Source: Orientallactaga sibirica (taxonomy: Eukaryota; Chordata; Mammalia; Rodentia; Dipodidae). Taken from it: a stretch of DNA of 64,000 nucleotides. This document shows positions 33,306 through 45,595 of this stretch, piece by piece. Numbering within the stretch: position 1 is the stretch's first letter; each line of letters begins with the position of its first letter. The notes below the pieces were generated by a model. The model did no database searches. It was not told the DNA's origin and worked only from the letters and a program-made list of their open reading frames with translations. The translations under genes were made by a program, and so were the position numbers. The stretch spans positions 10,336,501 to 10,400,500 of the forward strand of contig JAEOAD010000018.1 of assembly GCA_036365145.1 (NCBI GenBank), read 5' to 3'.

Positions 33306-34188
33306 GATAATCCTAAAATCCCAGAGAAATTCTCCTTCTAAGGTCGAGAACCTTTGGTCTATGAAAACTTACAGCAAAGACCACTACTGATACAGCCAAA
33401 CACTTTCTCAATTCCATTGTATATTCTTGAATGGGAAGCAAATAAAAAGGCTTCTTCACAACCTTTTGCCATGGACTAATTTAAAATTCAATTTAGCTAT
33501 ATTAGTTTTATAGAGCAATAAATCATTTAGGAACAAACCCTTTGGTAAATAGTTTCAAATTGCCTTTGGAAATTTCCTCAGACACAATGGGTTCTCCATA
33601 TCCCAGCTGTAGAAACATTGGCCAGTCTATTGCGTGTGGCAGGAAAAAAAGGCATATATTAATCTAAGCAAAACAAAACACAGCACCCCCCCACACACAC
33701 AACAAAACACAACACAACATAAACACATACACGAGCAACATGACACCTTCTAGCCTTGACTTTTCACCTTTTCTATTTTTGATGATGTCTCCTGGAGAAA
33801 TTTCCACAGTAACTAGAAACAGCTTGATATTTTCCTCATTCCCATTTCCTGAGCAATAGCTGACAGGTTGAAAAGAATAAAGCTGCTGAAATGCATGTAG
33901 TTGTGGCTCAACAGGGGAAGGGTTCCAATCCCAGAGTTTGGAGATGACATCTCTGACCCACTCTTTAGAACAGAAACAGATCTGTTCTTCCCTAGCTGTT
34001 AAATTCCCCTCATAAAATCCTTGTCCTGGGGAAAAATTTAATTTAGAAAGGTCATACATTGGAGCCTCTGCCAAAGATAGCACAGGCTGAGAAGGACAAA
34101 AGCTTTGTCACAGTATTCATTGGCCATGAGAGTGCAGGACAGTTCCTTTCATCCTACATACATTACTAATTTTCTATTTGAGTCATTT
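33306..34188. other. No gene called; one long open frame
   Basis: Mostly unassigned. A minus-strand frame at 33664-34083 is open for about 140 codons (148 stop to stop). Its first two thirds are not low-complexity; the end is CA-rich. No domain is recognised, and there is no ATG at its beginning (the frame opens with GTG). A pyrimidine run ending in ctcag precedes it, resembling a splice acceptor. I cannot assign a gene. Confidence 0.35.
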
Positions 34189-34210
34189 GTTAAAGATTGG
34201 TTTTTATTTT

Positions 34211-34249
<39 letters not shown>

Positions 34250-34423
34250 TTTTAGAGGAAAACAGAGAATGGGCATGCCAGGGCTTCTAGCCACTATAAA
34301 CGAACACCAGATGCACATGCATCTGGCTTATGTGGGTTCTTGGGAATCGAACCTGGGCCCTTTTGCTTTGCAGTCAAGTTTCTTAACTGCTAAGCCAGCT
34401 CTCCAGCCCTATTTGAGTCATTT
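34174..34423 (-). mobile_element. B2-like SINE with 15-bp target duplication
   Basis: Body 34189-34408, with perfect ctatttgagtcattt at 34174-34188 and 34409-34423. Its tail is a (TTTA)n run at 34209-34252. Confidence 0.96.
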
Positions 34424-34504
34424 TTACTCTTAAGAATTAGTGCCCAGTTATATAAGCACCAAAATCAATCTGCTCCCTTCACAGAAAAAAAAAAAAAAAA
34501 CAAC

Positions 34505-34775
34505 TCAGGGCTGGAGAGGTCGCTCCATGGGTTGCGTCAAAGCCTGAGAACTTGAGTTCAATTCCCAGCACCTACGTAAAAAGAGGGCATAGCCAGCATG
34601 AAGGATCCACAGACAGGAAGATCATTAGGTTCAGCAAATCTAACTGAAAAACAGCGAGCCCCAGGTTCAGTGAGAGACTCTGTCTAGGAGAAATAAGGTA
34701 TAACAGTGACAGAGGACACCTGATGTGCAAGGGACACACATACAACACACACACACACACACACACAATCTCCTT
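34505..34775 (+). mobile_element. B4 SINE (ID-B1 fusion)
   Basis: Head gggctggagaggtcgctcc, middle ttcagtgagagactctgtc, and a CA-rich tail with (AC)12 at 34745-34768. An A run precedes it (34484-34500). Confidence 0.8.
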
Positions 34776-34832
34776 GAAACAAACATACATACATACATAC
34801 ATACATACATACATACATACATACATACATAC
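34745..34832 (+). repeat. (AC)n and (CATA)n microsatellites
   Basis: (AC)12 is followed, after aatctccttgaaac, by about 13 copies of the tetramer cata. Confidence 0.97.
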
Positions 34833-35274
34833 TCCCCACTGGAAAAATATTTAAGGCAGATACTTCTATTTAAATACATCATTCTGGGCAGAATCTTGTC
34901 TTACAATTGGTGAATTTGTTTTTGTGAGAAGTATCAATTTAGAGAATCGAGGAGCCTGGAGAGAAGACTTAGAATGGGGCAGTACATTATTTGTATTAGT
35001 CAGAGCAGGCCAACTACTATAACAAACAGCCTTCAAGCTATGGTGGCTAGACACATCAACAACTTATTTCTTGTTAATATTACATTCTAATGAAGGTCCA
35101 CAGATAGATATTCTGTACTGCATTCAAGAACCCAGGATCCTCCCCCAGCCCATGCCGGCCACCTGGGACTTTGTTATTTTGGGGCTCTGGACTACTTTCT
35201 CTACTGATGTCACTGTGCCTGAAAGCATAAGTCACTGGATGATGTGTGGCATTCAAATCCAAATAGTAAAGAGA

Positions 35275-35313
35275 TAGATGATAGAAAACATAGATTGATT
35301 GATAGGTAGATAG

Positions 35314-35372
<59 letters not shown>

Positions 35373-35472
35373 ATGATAAATAGATAGATATAGATAGATG
35401 ATAGATAGATGATAGATGGAAATAGAAGATACATTATAGTTGTATAGAGATTTTATAGATGATAGATAGATA
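35275..35472 (+). repeat. (GATA)n microsatellite
   Basis: Mainly gata repeats, interrupted by gatt and aaat variants; the uninterrupted run is about 35313-35371. Expect length polymorphism. Confidence 0.97.
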
Positions 35473-35474
35473 TT

Positions 35475-35710
35475 AGCATGGGTTTTTTTTTTTTTTTAAT
35501 TTGAGAGAGAGACAGAGAGGAAGAGGCCGAGAGAATGGGCGCACCAGGGCTTCTCAGCCACTGTGAACAAACTCAGACATGTGCGCTCCCTTGTGCACCT
35601 GCGTCACTTTTGCGTCTGGCTAAACGTGGGTCCTTGAGATTTGAACAGGCATTCTCAGGCTTTACAGGCAGGCGCCTTAACCGCTAAGCCATCTCTCCAG
35701 CCCAGCATGG
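35475..35710 (-). mobile_element. B2-like SINE with 7-bp target duplication
   Basis: Body 35482-35703 with agcatgg at 35475-35481 and 35704-35710. Ends ctctccagccc. Confidence 0.92.
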
Positions 35711-36010
35711 AAGGTTTTTAGAGAGAAGACATGTTAGTGGCTTCCTTTATGTGCATAGTCCACTGTACAGCCCTTAGTCCCATGGACACCTAAGTGTCAA
35801 TGAGGCTGAAAACTGCAATTTTGTTTACCTACTTGGAGATTATGTAAAAGGATGGAGTTTTCTGTAGTCTGGAGAAGTAGTGTACCATGTAAAGTACAGA
35901 GGGTGAAGTAGACACAAGTCTGGGGGAAGCCAAAGTCATTTTAGTTCCAAGCAGAAACTATGTAGCTAGGAGCAGAATATTTAGTTAAGAGGGACCAGAA
36001 GCCTGGAAAT
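35711..36010. other. No gene seen
   Basis: Unassigned; flank of the 70-bp array. Confidence 0.5.
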
Positions 36011-36493
36011 ACTGAATCTGAGCATAGACTATGACCAGGAGCAGCAGGGAACTTCCCCAAGAGCACTGATTTCAGGACATACTGAATCTAAGCATAGATT
36101 ATGACCAGGAACAGCAGGGAGCTTTCCCTAAAGCACTGATTTCAGGACATACTGAATCTAAGCATAGACTATGACCAGGAGCAGCAGGGAGCTTCCCCTA
36201 AAGCACTGATTTCAGGACATACTGAATCTAAGAATAGACTATGACCAGGAACAGCAGGGAGCTTCCCCAAGAGCACTGATTTCAGGATATACTGAATCTA
36301 AGCATAGATTATGACCAGGAGCAGCAGGGAACTTCCCCAAGAGCACTTATTTCAGGACATACTGAATCTAAGCATAGACTATGACCAGGAACAGCAGAGG
36401 ACTTCCCCAAGAGCACTGATTTCAGGACATACTGAATCTAAGCATAGACTATGACCAGGAACAGCAGGGAGCTTCCCCTAAAGCACTGATTTC
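36011..36493 (+). repeat. 70-bp minisatellite, 6.9 copies
   Basis: Units begin actgaatct at 36011, 36081, 36151, 36221, 36291, 36361 and 36431, exactly 70 bp apart. The last ends at 36493 (gcactgatttc). Copies differ by a few substitutions (e.g. gggaactt versus gggagctt, ccaagag versus cctaaag), with no length change. Confidence 0.98.
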
Positions 36494-36670
36494 CTCCAAT
36501 CACCAGTGTCTATTGAGTAGCTTTTGTACCTGTTTCCATGCTAGGGAATCAGATGATTAAGGAAAGTACATCCCTACCTTGCACTGACATCTGTTGAGGT
36601 CGATACCCACCACACAGTGCATAGGTGAGTTTGACTAAAAGTTCAAGGACAAGGGGAGAAGTAGAAGTTT

Positions 36671-36859
36671 ATTTTAAAAAAATACTATTATTTATTTGCA
36701 AGGAGGGTGAGAGAGAGAGAGAAAATATGAATGGGTTTCTAGCCCATGCAAATGAACTCTGTAGCACCTTATGCATCTGGATTATGTGGGTACTGGGAAA
36801 TTGAACCCAGTGTGTTAGAGAAGGAAAGTGCTTTAACTGCTGAGAAATCTCTCTAGCCC
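36671..36859 (-). mobile_element. B2-like SINE
   Basis: Minus copy ending tctctctagcccc, with tail complement tattatttatttgcaagg. The middle is partly deleted. Confidence 0.85.
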
Positions 36860-37946
36860 CTCAAATCATGTTTTTGTCCTATATAAAAATTCCAAAGTTA
36901 CTCCACAGTTGCTCCATATCATGGAAACATAGACCAGAAAATTTCAAAGTTGAAGAAAATCTTCTAAATCAATTAGTCTTGCCTTTGTGCATCAGAAGAA
37001 AGGGAATCTGTGAAGTAGCAATCCCCATGGGACCATGTACAGATGAATCCTAAAATGTACTTTCCCATGAAGTTCAGGAACTTTGGTGTGCTTCCCTTGA
37101 TGTAACATCCATGTAGTGTGATAATGGTTAAAATAGTTATATTAACAAATGTTTACTGTACTCACACTTCTAAGTACTTCTCTCTTTTCTGGATAAGGGG
37201 CTTGTTTTGCATGCCCCTGCTTCTTACTTGTTGATGTTTCTACCCAGTGAATTGAACTTTCCTCTCTGGAGATCTTTGTGTGCTCATTTGATCTTTCTTC
37301 CATTCTAATATGGTCAATTTAAACCTATTGAGCAACTACTATAGCTATTGGAGTATCTGCAAGACAAAGAGAGCACGTTTGGCTGGACCCTTAGAATATT
37401 TAATAAAGATATAGGTATTTCCACAGGTTTAGGTAGGATTAAAATAAAACTACAGTGTGGTGCATTAACCAGTATAGTCACAAAGAGAACCCACTACCAC
37501 TTCTACCACCTTCTTAAATTGTATCCACTTGTGGCACTTAAATCCAAGAAATTCTTATGTGACCATGAGTATAGAGGCATATAAAATAGCTACATGAATC
37601 AAAACTTTCCTCATAATAAATCATAAAGAAATGAATTTTAAAACAATTCTTTAGTATACATATAATTTCACCATTTGTTAAACATGTAAACAAATTTTCA
37701 TACTAATGAGATGAATGTGTTTGTTTATTTTCACATGAAGAATTAAATCTTGACCAAATATTTGATACTCCAGGACACTGAGCATCTTTGATATTTTTAA
37801 GACTTGAACAATATTTCTTTTTTATAACCATCAATTCTGAGAATAACACTCTGCATAAATACATAGTAAAAATGACAGAAGTATATTTGGTATGATTTTA
37901 AAAATTGTTTGAAATTTTGTCCTAATCCCAAGCCAAATATCATTTA
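36860..37946. other. No gene seen
   Basis: AT-rich unique DNA with short open frames of no recognisable kind. Confidence 0.5.
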
Positions 37947-38178
37947 ATGAGGACTGTAGAGATAGCTCAGTGGTTAAGGTACTTGCCTACTAAGCCTAAT
38001 GACCTGGGTTCAATTCCCCAGTACACACGTAAAGCCAGATGCACAAAGTGTCACATGCATCTGGAATTTGCTTGCAACAACTGGAGGCCCTGGCACATCC
38101 ATTCTCTCTCTCTCTCTTCTCTCTATTTCTCTCTCTCTCTTTGCATGAAAATAAATAAATAAATAAAATACTTTTAAA
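37947..38178 (+). mobile_element. B2-like SINE
   Basis: Head ggactgtagagatagctcag, body cccagtacacacgtaaagcc and an aaataaataaataaa tail. Confidence 0.92.
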
Positions 38179-38270
38179 AAATAATTTAATGTATTTTTAT
38201 TGTATTTGAGTCAGCAACTCAAGCATCAATTTTTAAAGCGAACATTATAATAGAATACCCAGATATATTT

Positions 38271-38488
38271 GGCTAAAGTGATGGCTTAGTGGTTAAGCAC
38301 TTGCCTATGAAGCCTAAGGACTCCAGTTTGAGGCTTGATTCCCTAGTACCGACAAAAGCCAGATGCACAAGGTGGCACATGCATCTAGAGATCGTTTGCA
38401 GTTGCTAGAGGCCCTGGCATGCCCATTCTATCTCCCTTCCTCTGTCTCTAATAAAATAAATAAATAAGTAAATAAAAACTTTAAAAAA
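38271..38488 (+). mobile_element. B2-like SINE
   Basis: Head ggctaaagtgatggcttag, (TC)-rich end, aataaataaataag tail, directly before the L1 5' end. Confidence 0.9.
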
Positions 38489-38499
38489 AAGATATGTTT

Positions 38500-38781
38500 A
38501 TTTGATATATTAGTCCTCCCACCCTCCCCTGCCCCACCACAACACCCCCTACGTCCCATCCCATTGGGCTATATGACCACACAGTCCCGTATCCGAGCTA
38601 CCAACCAATGAGCCCCTCCACCAGGACTTTGGGCCCCCACGAGAGCCTTGCAGACACCTCCCGTCTGAGCAGACAGGCCCCATTGCCATCAGAAGTCTAA
38701 TTGAGGCAAACATCAAGGTAAAAATCACTTCAAGGGTAAACTACAGCTTCCTCCTAAATTAAATAAGATTCCTACACTGTC
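38500..38781 (+). mobile_element. L1 5' UTR
   Basis: About 280 bp, CT/CA-rich (cccaccctcccctgccccacc), upstream of the ORF1 start. The family's full 5' UTR length is unknown, so the element may be slightly truncated. Confidence 0.65.
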
Positions 38782-39847
38782 ATGAATAGACCACAGTGCA
38801 AAAGAAGGCACATGAAAAATCAAATGGAAGTAAATCCAACAAGGTTGCCCAGTCCCACAATGGATGTCTCTAATCAAAACATAGAAGAAACAACAGGATC
38901 AGAACCCCAAAATGAAGACACAAGCTATGCAACCCTGGTCAAGCAATTAGCAGAACTTGCAGAAATTCAACAAAGGTCCAATAATTGTATGAATGCTGTG
39001 CTCACTAGATTAGACCTAATAGAAAAGAACAAGGAAAGGTTCCAAAGACAGTTAAATGATCTGAAGGAGAGTTAAAAAAAAAAAAAAAGAGGACCTCAAT
39101 AATCAGCTGGCTAAGCTCAAGGAAGACATAAATAAATGCAAGGATGAATTCCAAGAAGCATTAAGAAAATCAGAAAATGACATGAAAAGGGAACTTGACA
39201 GAGGGATGGATACTATACATAAAAAGGCAATAGAAACTACAAACCAAACTGAACAAGTCCAAACCTCTTTGGAAGCTCACAAGAATAGAGTCAGTCTTGT
39301 GAAGGATGGAAACTCAGAACTGGAAGATAAAACAGAACAAACAGTATGTGAGTCCAAAAATTTGAATAATTTCAAAAATTTGTGTGAAAAGAACACAAGG
39401 GAACTGTGGGATACCCTTAAACATTCCAACATTCAGATCATGGGAATACCAGAAGTGGAAGAAATTCAGACCAAAGGCATGGAGAACTTATTCAACAAAA
39501 TTATCAAAGAAAACTTTCCCACCATCTCAAAAGAGAATGCCATCAAGTTACAGGAAGCTAAGAGAACAGCAAACAGACTGGATCAAAGGAAAAATTCTCC
39601 AAGACATATTATCATTAAGACTCTAAACATCAATGACCATGAAAAAGTCCTAAAAGCAACTAGGGAGAAACAACACATTACATATAAAGGTAATCCCATC
39701 AGAATTACTTCAGACTGCTCAATGGAAGTCCTTAAAGCCAGTAGGGTCTGGAATGGAACACTGCACAATCTAAGAACCTATAGCTTTCAACCCAAACTAC
39801 TCTACCCAGCAAAAGTCTCCCTCGGGCGTGGTGGCGCACGCCTTTAA
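38782..39847 (+). pseudogene. L1 ORF1 (RNA-binding protein), broken
   Basis: ORF1p is the trimeric RNA chaperone of L1. An ATG at 38782 opens 97 codons ending at 39075 where an A run (39073-39088) causes a frameshift; the frame resumes near 39090 and is open to 39822. The central part (39090-39350) is a charged coiled coil; a C-terminal RNA-binding region follows, with the ITYKGNPIRIT segment near 39677-39712 matching the family C-terminal domain. The C-terminus is replaced by a B1 insertion (39818-39937). Two lesions make it nonfunctional. Confidence 0.93.
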
Positions 39848-39944
39848 TAGATGATTGAGTTCGAGGCCACCCTGAGAGTTAAAACTTGAGACCCTACCTT
39901 GAAAAACCAAAAAAAAAAAAAAAAAAAAAAAAATGATAAAAGTC
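39811..39944 (+). mobile_element. B1 SINE inside L1, internally deleted
   Basis: Body about 39818-39937: gggcgtggtggcgcacgcc joins ttgagttcgaggccacc after a loss of about 30 bp in the middle; long A tail. Flanking aaaagtc occurs at 39811-39817 and 39938-39944. Confidence 0.9.
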
Positions 39945-40154
39945 AGCTCTATAACTATATAAACACAAAGCCAAATCTACAGAGAGTGCTTCAGGGAATT
40001 CTTCACACAGAAGAGTCAAACAAGCAACCTCAAGTGCCTACAAGAAGCAGGTTACAATAACCAAACTCAGAGAAGGCACAAAAAACTACAAAGTCCAAGA
40101 AAACACCAAACCATATAAACCATCACAATATAGCAGGGATTAAATCAAACCTCA

Positions 40155-43100
40155 TTTATTGCCCTGAACATTAATGGCCTTAATTCACCCATCAAGAGAC
40201 ATAAGCTAACAGGGTGGATCAGAAAATTAGACCCCTCAATCTTCTGTCTTCAAGAAACACAAGTCACCACTAAAGACAGACACCTCTTCAGGGTGAAAGA
40301 GTAGAAAATTATATTCCAAGCAAATGGAAATAAGAAACGAGCAGGTGTTTCTGTACTAATATCAGATAAACTAGACTTCAAACCAAAAGTAATCAAAAAA
40401 GACTAAGAAGGTCTCTTCTTACATATCAAGAGAATGATCCAACAAGAGCATATCACAATCATCAATCTTTATACACTAAACACAGGTGCACCACAATTCA
40501 TAAATCAAAACCTCCTTGACAACAAAACAGAAAGAAACACAACACCATCATAGTCAGGGACTTCACTACTCCACTATCAGCTACAGACAGATCATTCAAA
40601 CAGAAAATCAACGGGGAAGTAAGAGAGCTCAACAATACCATAGGGCAATTAGACCTAATGGACATCTACAGAACATTCTACCCAAAATCTACAGATTACA
40701 CATTCTTCTTAGCAGCCCATAGAAACCTCTCTAAAATAGATCATACACTGGTCCATAAGCAAACCTCCATATATTTAGGAAAATCAACATAGTTCCGGGA
40801 TGATATCAGATCACAATGATATAATGCTAGAAATTAACAATAGATGCACCAGGAATACCACCAGCACCTGGAAACTGAACAACACACATTTAAACAATAA
40901 ATGGGTAGTAGATGAAATGAAAAAGGAAATTGCAAAATTTCTAGAATTGTGGGACACAATGAAGGCAGTCCTCAGGGGAAAATTCATAGCACTAAACACC
41001 TTCATAACAAAGACAGAGATATCCAAATCAATAACCTAACAATCCACCTAAAGGCATTGGATAAACAAGAAGAATCCAGCACATAAAGCTCCAGATGGAA
41101 AGAAAAATATCAACATCAGAGCAGAAATTAATTAATTGGAAACTAAGAAAACAATTAAGAAAATTGATGAAACAAAGGGATGGTTCTTGGAAAAAATAAA
41201 CCAAATGGCTAAACCCCTGGCCAATTTGATCAAGTGAAAAAAAAGAGACACATCAAATTATCAAAATTAGAAATGAAACAGGAGAGATCAGAACAGACAT
41301 AAGTGAAATTGGAACAATCACCAGGACTTATTTCAAAAACCTCTACTTCACAAAATTGGATAATATGGAGAAAATGAATGAATTTCTGCACACATATCAC
41401 TATTAAAGCCAAACTCAAAGCATCACACCCATTGATATTGAAAAAGTAATCAAAAATATCCCTTAAAAGAAGAGTCCAGGACCAGATGGCTTCTCAACTG
41501 AATTATATCAAATCTTCATGTAAGAACTGAAACCAATTTTTCTCAAACTGGGCCACATAATTGGAGAATAGGGAAAGATCCCCAACTCCTTTTATGAAGC
41601 TAGTATCACCTGAATACCAAAACCAGACAGAGATGCCACAAGAAAACAAAACTATAGGCCTATTTCCCTGATGAACTTAGATGAAAAGATGCTGAACCAA
41701 ATCCTCCCAAACCAAATTCAACAACACATCAAAAGAATTGTCCACCTTGATCAAGTAGGCTTTATCCCAGGAATGCAGGTTGGTTCAATATACATAATTC
41801 TGTCAATGTAATACACCACATAAATGAGTTTAATCACTACTCCCACTTGGTCATTTCAATAGAGGCAGAAAAGACCTTCAACAAATACAACATCACTTCA
41901 TGATCAAAATGTTCGAGAGACTAGGTATGGATGGTTTATACCTCAACATAGTAAAGGCTATATATAAAGCACTTAAAGTCCAAATAATACTTAGTAGGGA
42001 GAGACTGAAGGAATTCCCATTGAGATCAGTAACAAGAGAGGCATGTCCATTCTCACCTCTGCTCTTCAACATAGTAATAGAAGTCCTACCCAAAGCAACA
42101 AGACAGGAACAAAAAAATAAAAGGGATACAAATTGGAAAGGAAGAAATTAAGTTAGCACTATTTATAGATTACATGAGTCTATAAATAAGTGACCTGAGA
42201 ACCACCATCCCAAAACTCTTAAAGGTGATTAATTCCTCCATCAAAGTAGCAAGATACAAAATCAATGCACAAAAACCAGTAGCCTTTCTATATGCAAAGT
42301 ACAAAGATACAGAGAAAGAAATTAGTGACATTGTCCCATTTTCAATAGCAACAAAAAATAAAATAAAATACCTTGGAATAACATTAACCAGGGATGTGAA
42401 AGACCTTTACAATGAAAACATAAAAACACTCAAGAAAGAAATTGAGGAGGACTTGAGAAAATGGAAAGATGTCCCATGCTCCTGGATAGGCAGAATTAAC
42501 ATTGTGAAAATGGCAATCTTGCCAAAAGCAATATACAGATTTAATGCAACACCTATAAAAATCCCAACATTTTTCTTCACAAAGATAGAAAAAATGACCT
42601 CAAAATTCATATGGAATGGCAGAAGGCCTTGGATATCCAAGCATATCCTCAGCAAAAGAAACACCTCTGGAGGCATCACCATACCTGATCTAAAGCTATA
42701 TTAAAAAGCCAAAGAAATAAAAACAACACAGTACTGGCATTAAAACAGGATTATAGACCAATGGAACAGGATTGAGGACCTGGACTTTGGGTCAAGTAAC
42801 TTCAGCTACTTGATATTTGACAAAGCCCCTAACAATATAGACTGGAAAAAAGACAGCATCTTCAACAAATGGTGCTGGACAAACTTGATAACCATATGGA
42901 GGAAAATTAAACTAGATCCACACATCTCACCATGCACCAAAATCAAATCCAAATGGACCAAAGACCTCAATATATGACCAGAATCTCTGCTTCTACTGGA
43001 AGAAAAAATAGGAGGAACTTTCCATGACATAGGAGTGGGAAAAGATTTACTGAACAAAACCCCAGTAGCTCAGGAAATTAAACAATCAATCAACCATTGG

Positions 43101-44150
43101 TATCTCATGAAGCTGAAAAGTTTTTTCACAGAGAAACATATAGTAAGCAGAGCCAATAGATTACCCACAGAATGAGATAAAATTATTTGCCAGCTACACA
43201 ACTGATAGAGGTCTAATATCTAGAATGTACAAAGAACAAAAAAAGCCTAAACAATAAAAAATCAAACAACCCACTCACAATGTGGTATAGAGAACTGAGC
43301 AGGAGTTCTCAGAGGAAGAAATACAAATGGTTAACACACACTAAAGAAAATGTTCAACATCCCTAATCATCAGGAAAATGAAAATTAAAACAACTATGAG
43401 TTTCCACCTTACCCCAGTAAGGATAGCAAACATTAAAAAATCAAATGAGGGCTGGAGAGATGGCTTAGCAGTTAAGGTGCCTGCCTGCTAAGTTTAAGAG
43501 CGCCAGTTCCAATCTCCAGGTCCCACGTTTAGCCAGATGCAAAGTGATGCAAGGGTGCAATGCTGCACTTGCCCACAAGGGGACTCACAGTCTGGAGTTT
43601 TTTCACAATGGCTGAGAGACTGTTGGCACACCCGTTCTCTATCTGTCTCCCTCTCCCTCTCTCTCTATCTCTCTCTGTGTCTCTCTCCAAAAAAAATCAA
43701 ATTAAAACAAATGTTGGCAAGGATGTGGAGAAATAGCAACCTTCATTCACTGTTGGTTGGAATGTAAGATGGTATAACAACTATGGAAAGCAATATGGAG
43801 GCTCCTAAAAAGGTTGACTTTAGAGTTACCAACAGAACCAGTTATTCCCTTACTGAGCATTTACCCTAAAAGCTCCATGCCTCAGTTCAAAGATACTTCC
43901 TCAACCATGTTTATAGCTGCTCAATTCATAATAGCTAAGAACTGGAATCAATCCAGATGTCCATCATTAGACGAATGGATAACCAAGATGTTGTATATCT
44001 ACATTATGGAATTCTACACAACAGGGAGAAAAAAATGACACAATGAAATTTGTAAACAAATGGTTAAACTTAGAACAGATCATTCTCAGCAAACTCACCC
44101 AATCACAGAAAGACAATCATCGCATATTCTCACTCATCTGTGGGTCCTAA
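40155..44150 (+). pseudogene. L1 ORF2 (endonuclease-reverse transcriptase), dead copy
   Basis: It encodes in order the apurinic-type endonuclease, reverse transcriptase and C-terminal zinc knuckle of an L1 retrotransposon. The endonuclease start is recognisable (LNINGLNSPIKRHKL), with the catalytic QET glutamate near 40255 and the SDH motif near 40806. Many stops and frameshifts break it; the longest open pieces are 40516-40722, 40800-41039, 41900-42151 and 42225-42704. At the RT active site (about 42160-42180) the motif reads FIDY where the family has F-A/V-D-D, so the second catalytic aspartate is lost. The zinc knuckle C-x3-C-x7-H-x4-C is still readable at about 43712-43768. A B2-like SINE sits at 43449-43695. 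Confidence 0.95.
43449..43695 (+). mobile_element. B2-like SINE inside L1 ORF2
   Basis: Head gggctggagagatggcttagc; the region reading cccacaaggggactcac is a diverged form of the CTCF-like segment seen at 49698. Flanking aaatcaaat occurs on both sides. Confidence 0.93.
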
Positions 44151-45595
44151 CCGGGATCAGCCTGACATGCTGACATGCCTAATAGGCATCTTGAGGACTG
44201 GACAATAGGGAGGGTTGGGGATGTAGGGGAGAGTAGTGAGCAGGTGGGACATAAAACTGGACCCAAATGGAACTGGTACCATAAAATCCTATATCCTGAA
44301 AGACAGACTAAAACGTAGAACCTTCATCAGGTTCTTAGATGGAACTTCTGAATCAAATAGCCCTTGAAAGTGTATGATGAAGACTAACCTTAATTTTCTC
44401 CTGTTTCTCTCTCTGTCGCTTCTCTCTTTCTATTTTATATTACCTTTTTCTTCCTTCTTTTCCCTTGGCTCTGGCCTGTAACTACCAGAACCAGGATGCA
44501 GTTAACATCCACAATGAGCTGAAGATCAGAGAGACCTATAAGGTTTCCCAAAAGAAGACAGACTTCTGTTAGAGCACTTGATTACCCACCAAAGGTTAAT
44601 GGTAAGACGCTACTGCCAAAGACACCATATGCTTTGGGTACAGAATATGGAATGACCTGGTGGGAATCTGGAAGACAGCCAGTCCCCAATCAGTTAGGTC
44701 ATCTAATGCCAGAAGGTGCTACATGAGCTACTGGGGGAAAATGGCTAACAACTGTCCAAGCAACTCAAGGTGTAAGCTACTCAGAAGCAAGCAACCTGAT
44801 GTGATGCTCACACAAGTGCAATAGTGGCACACAGCCATGATGGGTAACCAACTGCTCTTGGATTGGCTAACAGCTCTGCTCAGTGGAATGGAACCCATAG
44901 CTGGAACTGGGAAACAAGTCAAAAGCATATCCAAATACCTAGTTTACTCTCCAGTCAATCTTAGGCTACAAGAGGGCATACACCTATTAAATTTTCTCTA
45001 AATCAACAATGGTTACCCCATTTATCCGGTGCTGATTTCAGTCTCCATTGGAGAATCTGCTTCTCTTTTTCAGATGGATGCAGAACCTGAGGAGAGACTC
45101 ATCAGCCCATTGCACCTCAATATGGCCCCAGCTGAAACCATAGAGTAATTGGGGAAATGAGCAAGAGTGCTGCTTTCTTGGTGAACCCGGTATCAGCCCA
45201 AGGATGAAGGAGATAGACTTAGATTACATCCAACTCCTATCAAACCAGAGATCCAAAGACACAGAATCTCCCAAGACCTCTTCACTGAGGTTGACCTAAA
45301 ACAAACCTAACATGGCTCAGGGAAATTCAAGGAAAAGTGGGCAGAAAGATTGTTAGAGCCACAAGTTGGGACATTACACACAGAGACATTGCCTCTGCCC
45401 TATAACTGATGGCTACCCCCACAATGCATGGCCCACAATCGCCATGGGGATAACTGGCATACACAATGAGGAGGGTCCCTTGGGCAGGGAGAGGACAGAG
45501 ATGAGGGTAAGGATGGTACCAACATGTGCTGTTTACACACTGAGTCTGTATGTAAGTAATAAAGAAAAAATAATTTAAAAGTTAATGAAAAAATA
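44151..45595 (+). mobile_element. L1 3' UTR and A-rich tail
   Basis: Homologous to the composite element at 62155-63271 from accaggatgcagttaacatcc onward. It ends aataaagaaaaaataatttaaaa. Confidence 0.85.

Noticed and set aside
34505..34660. tRNA gene
   Set aside because: The tRNA-like head belongs to a SINE, with no intact cloverleaf.
36011..36493. Relation between the 70-bp and 35-bp arrays
   Set aside because: The units share no sequence; the 2:1 length ratio is taken as coincidence.
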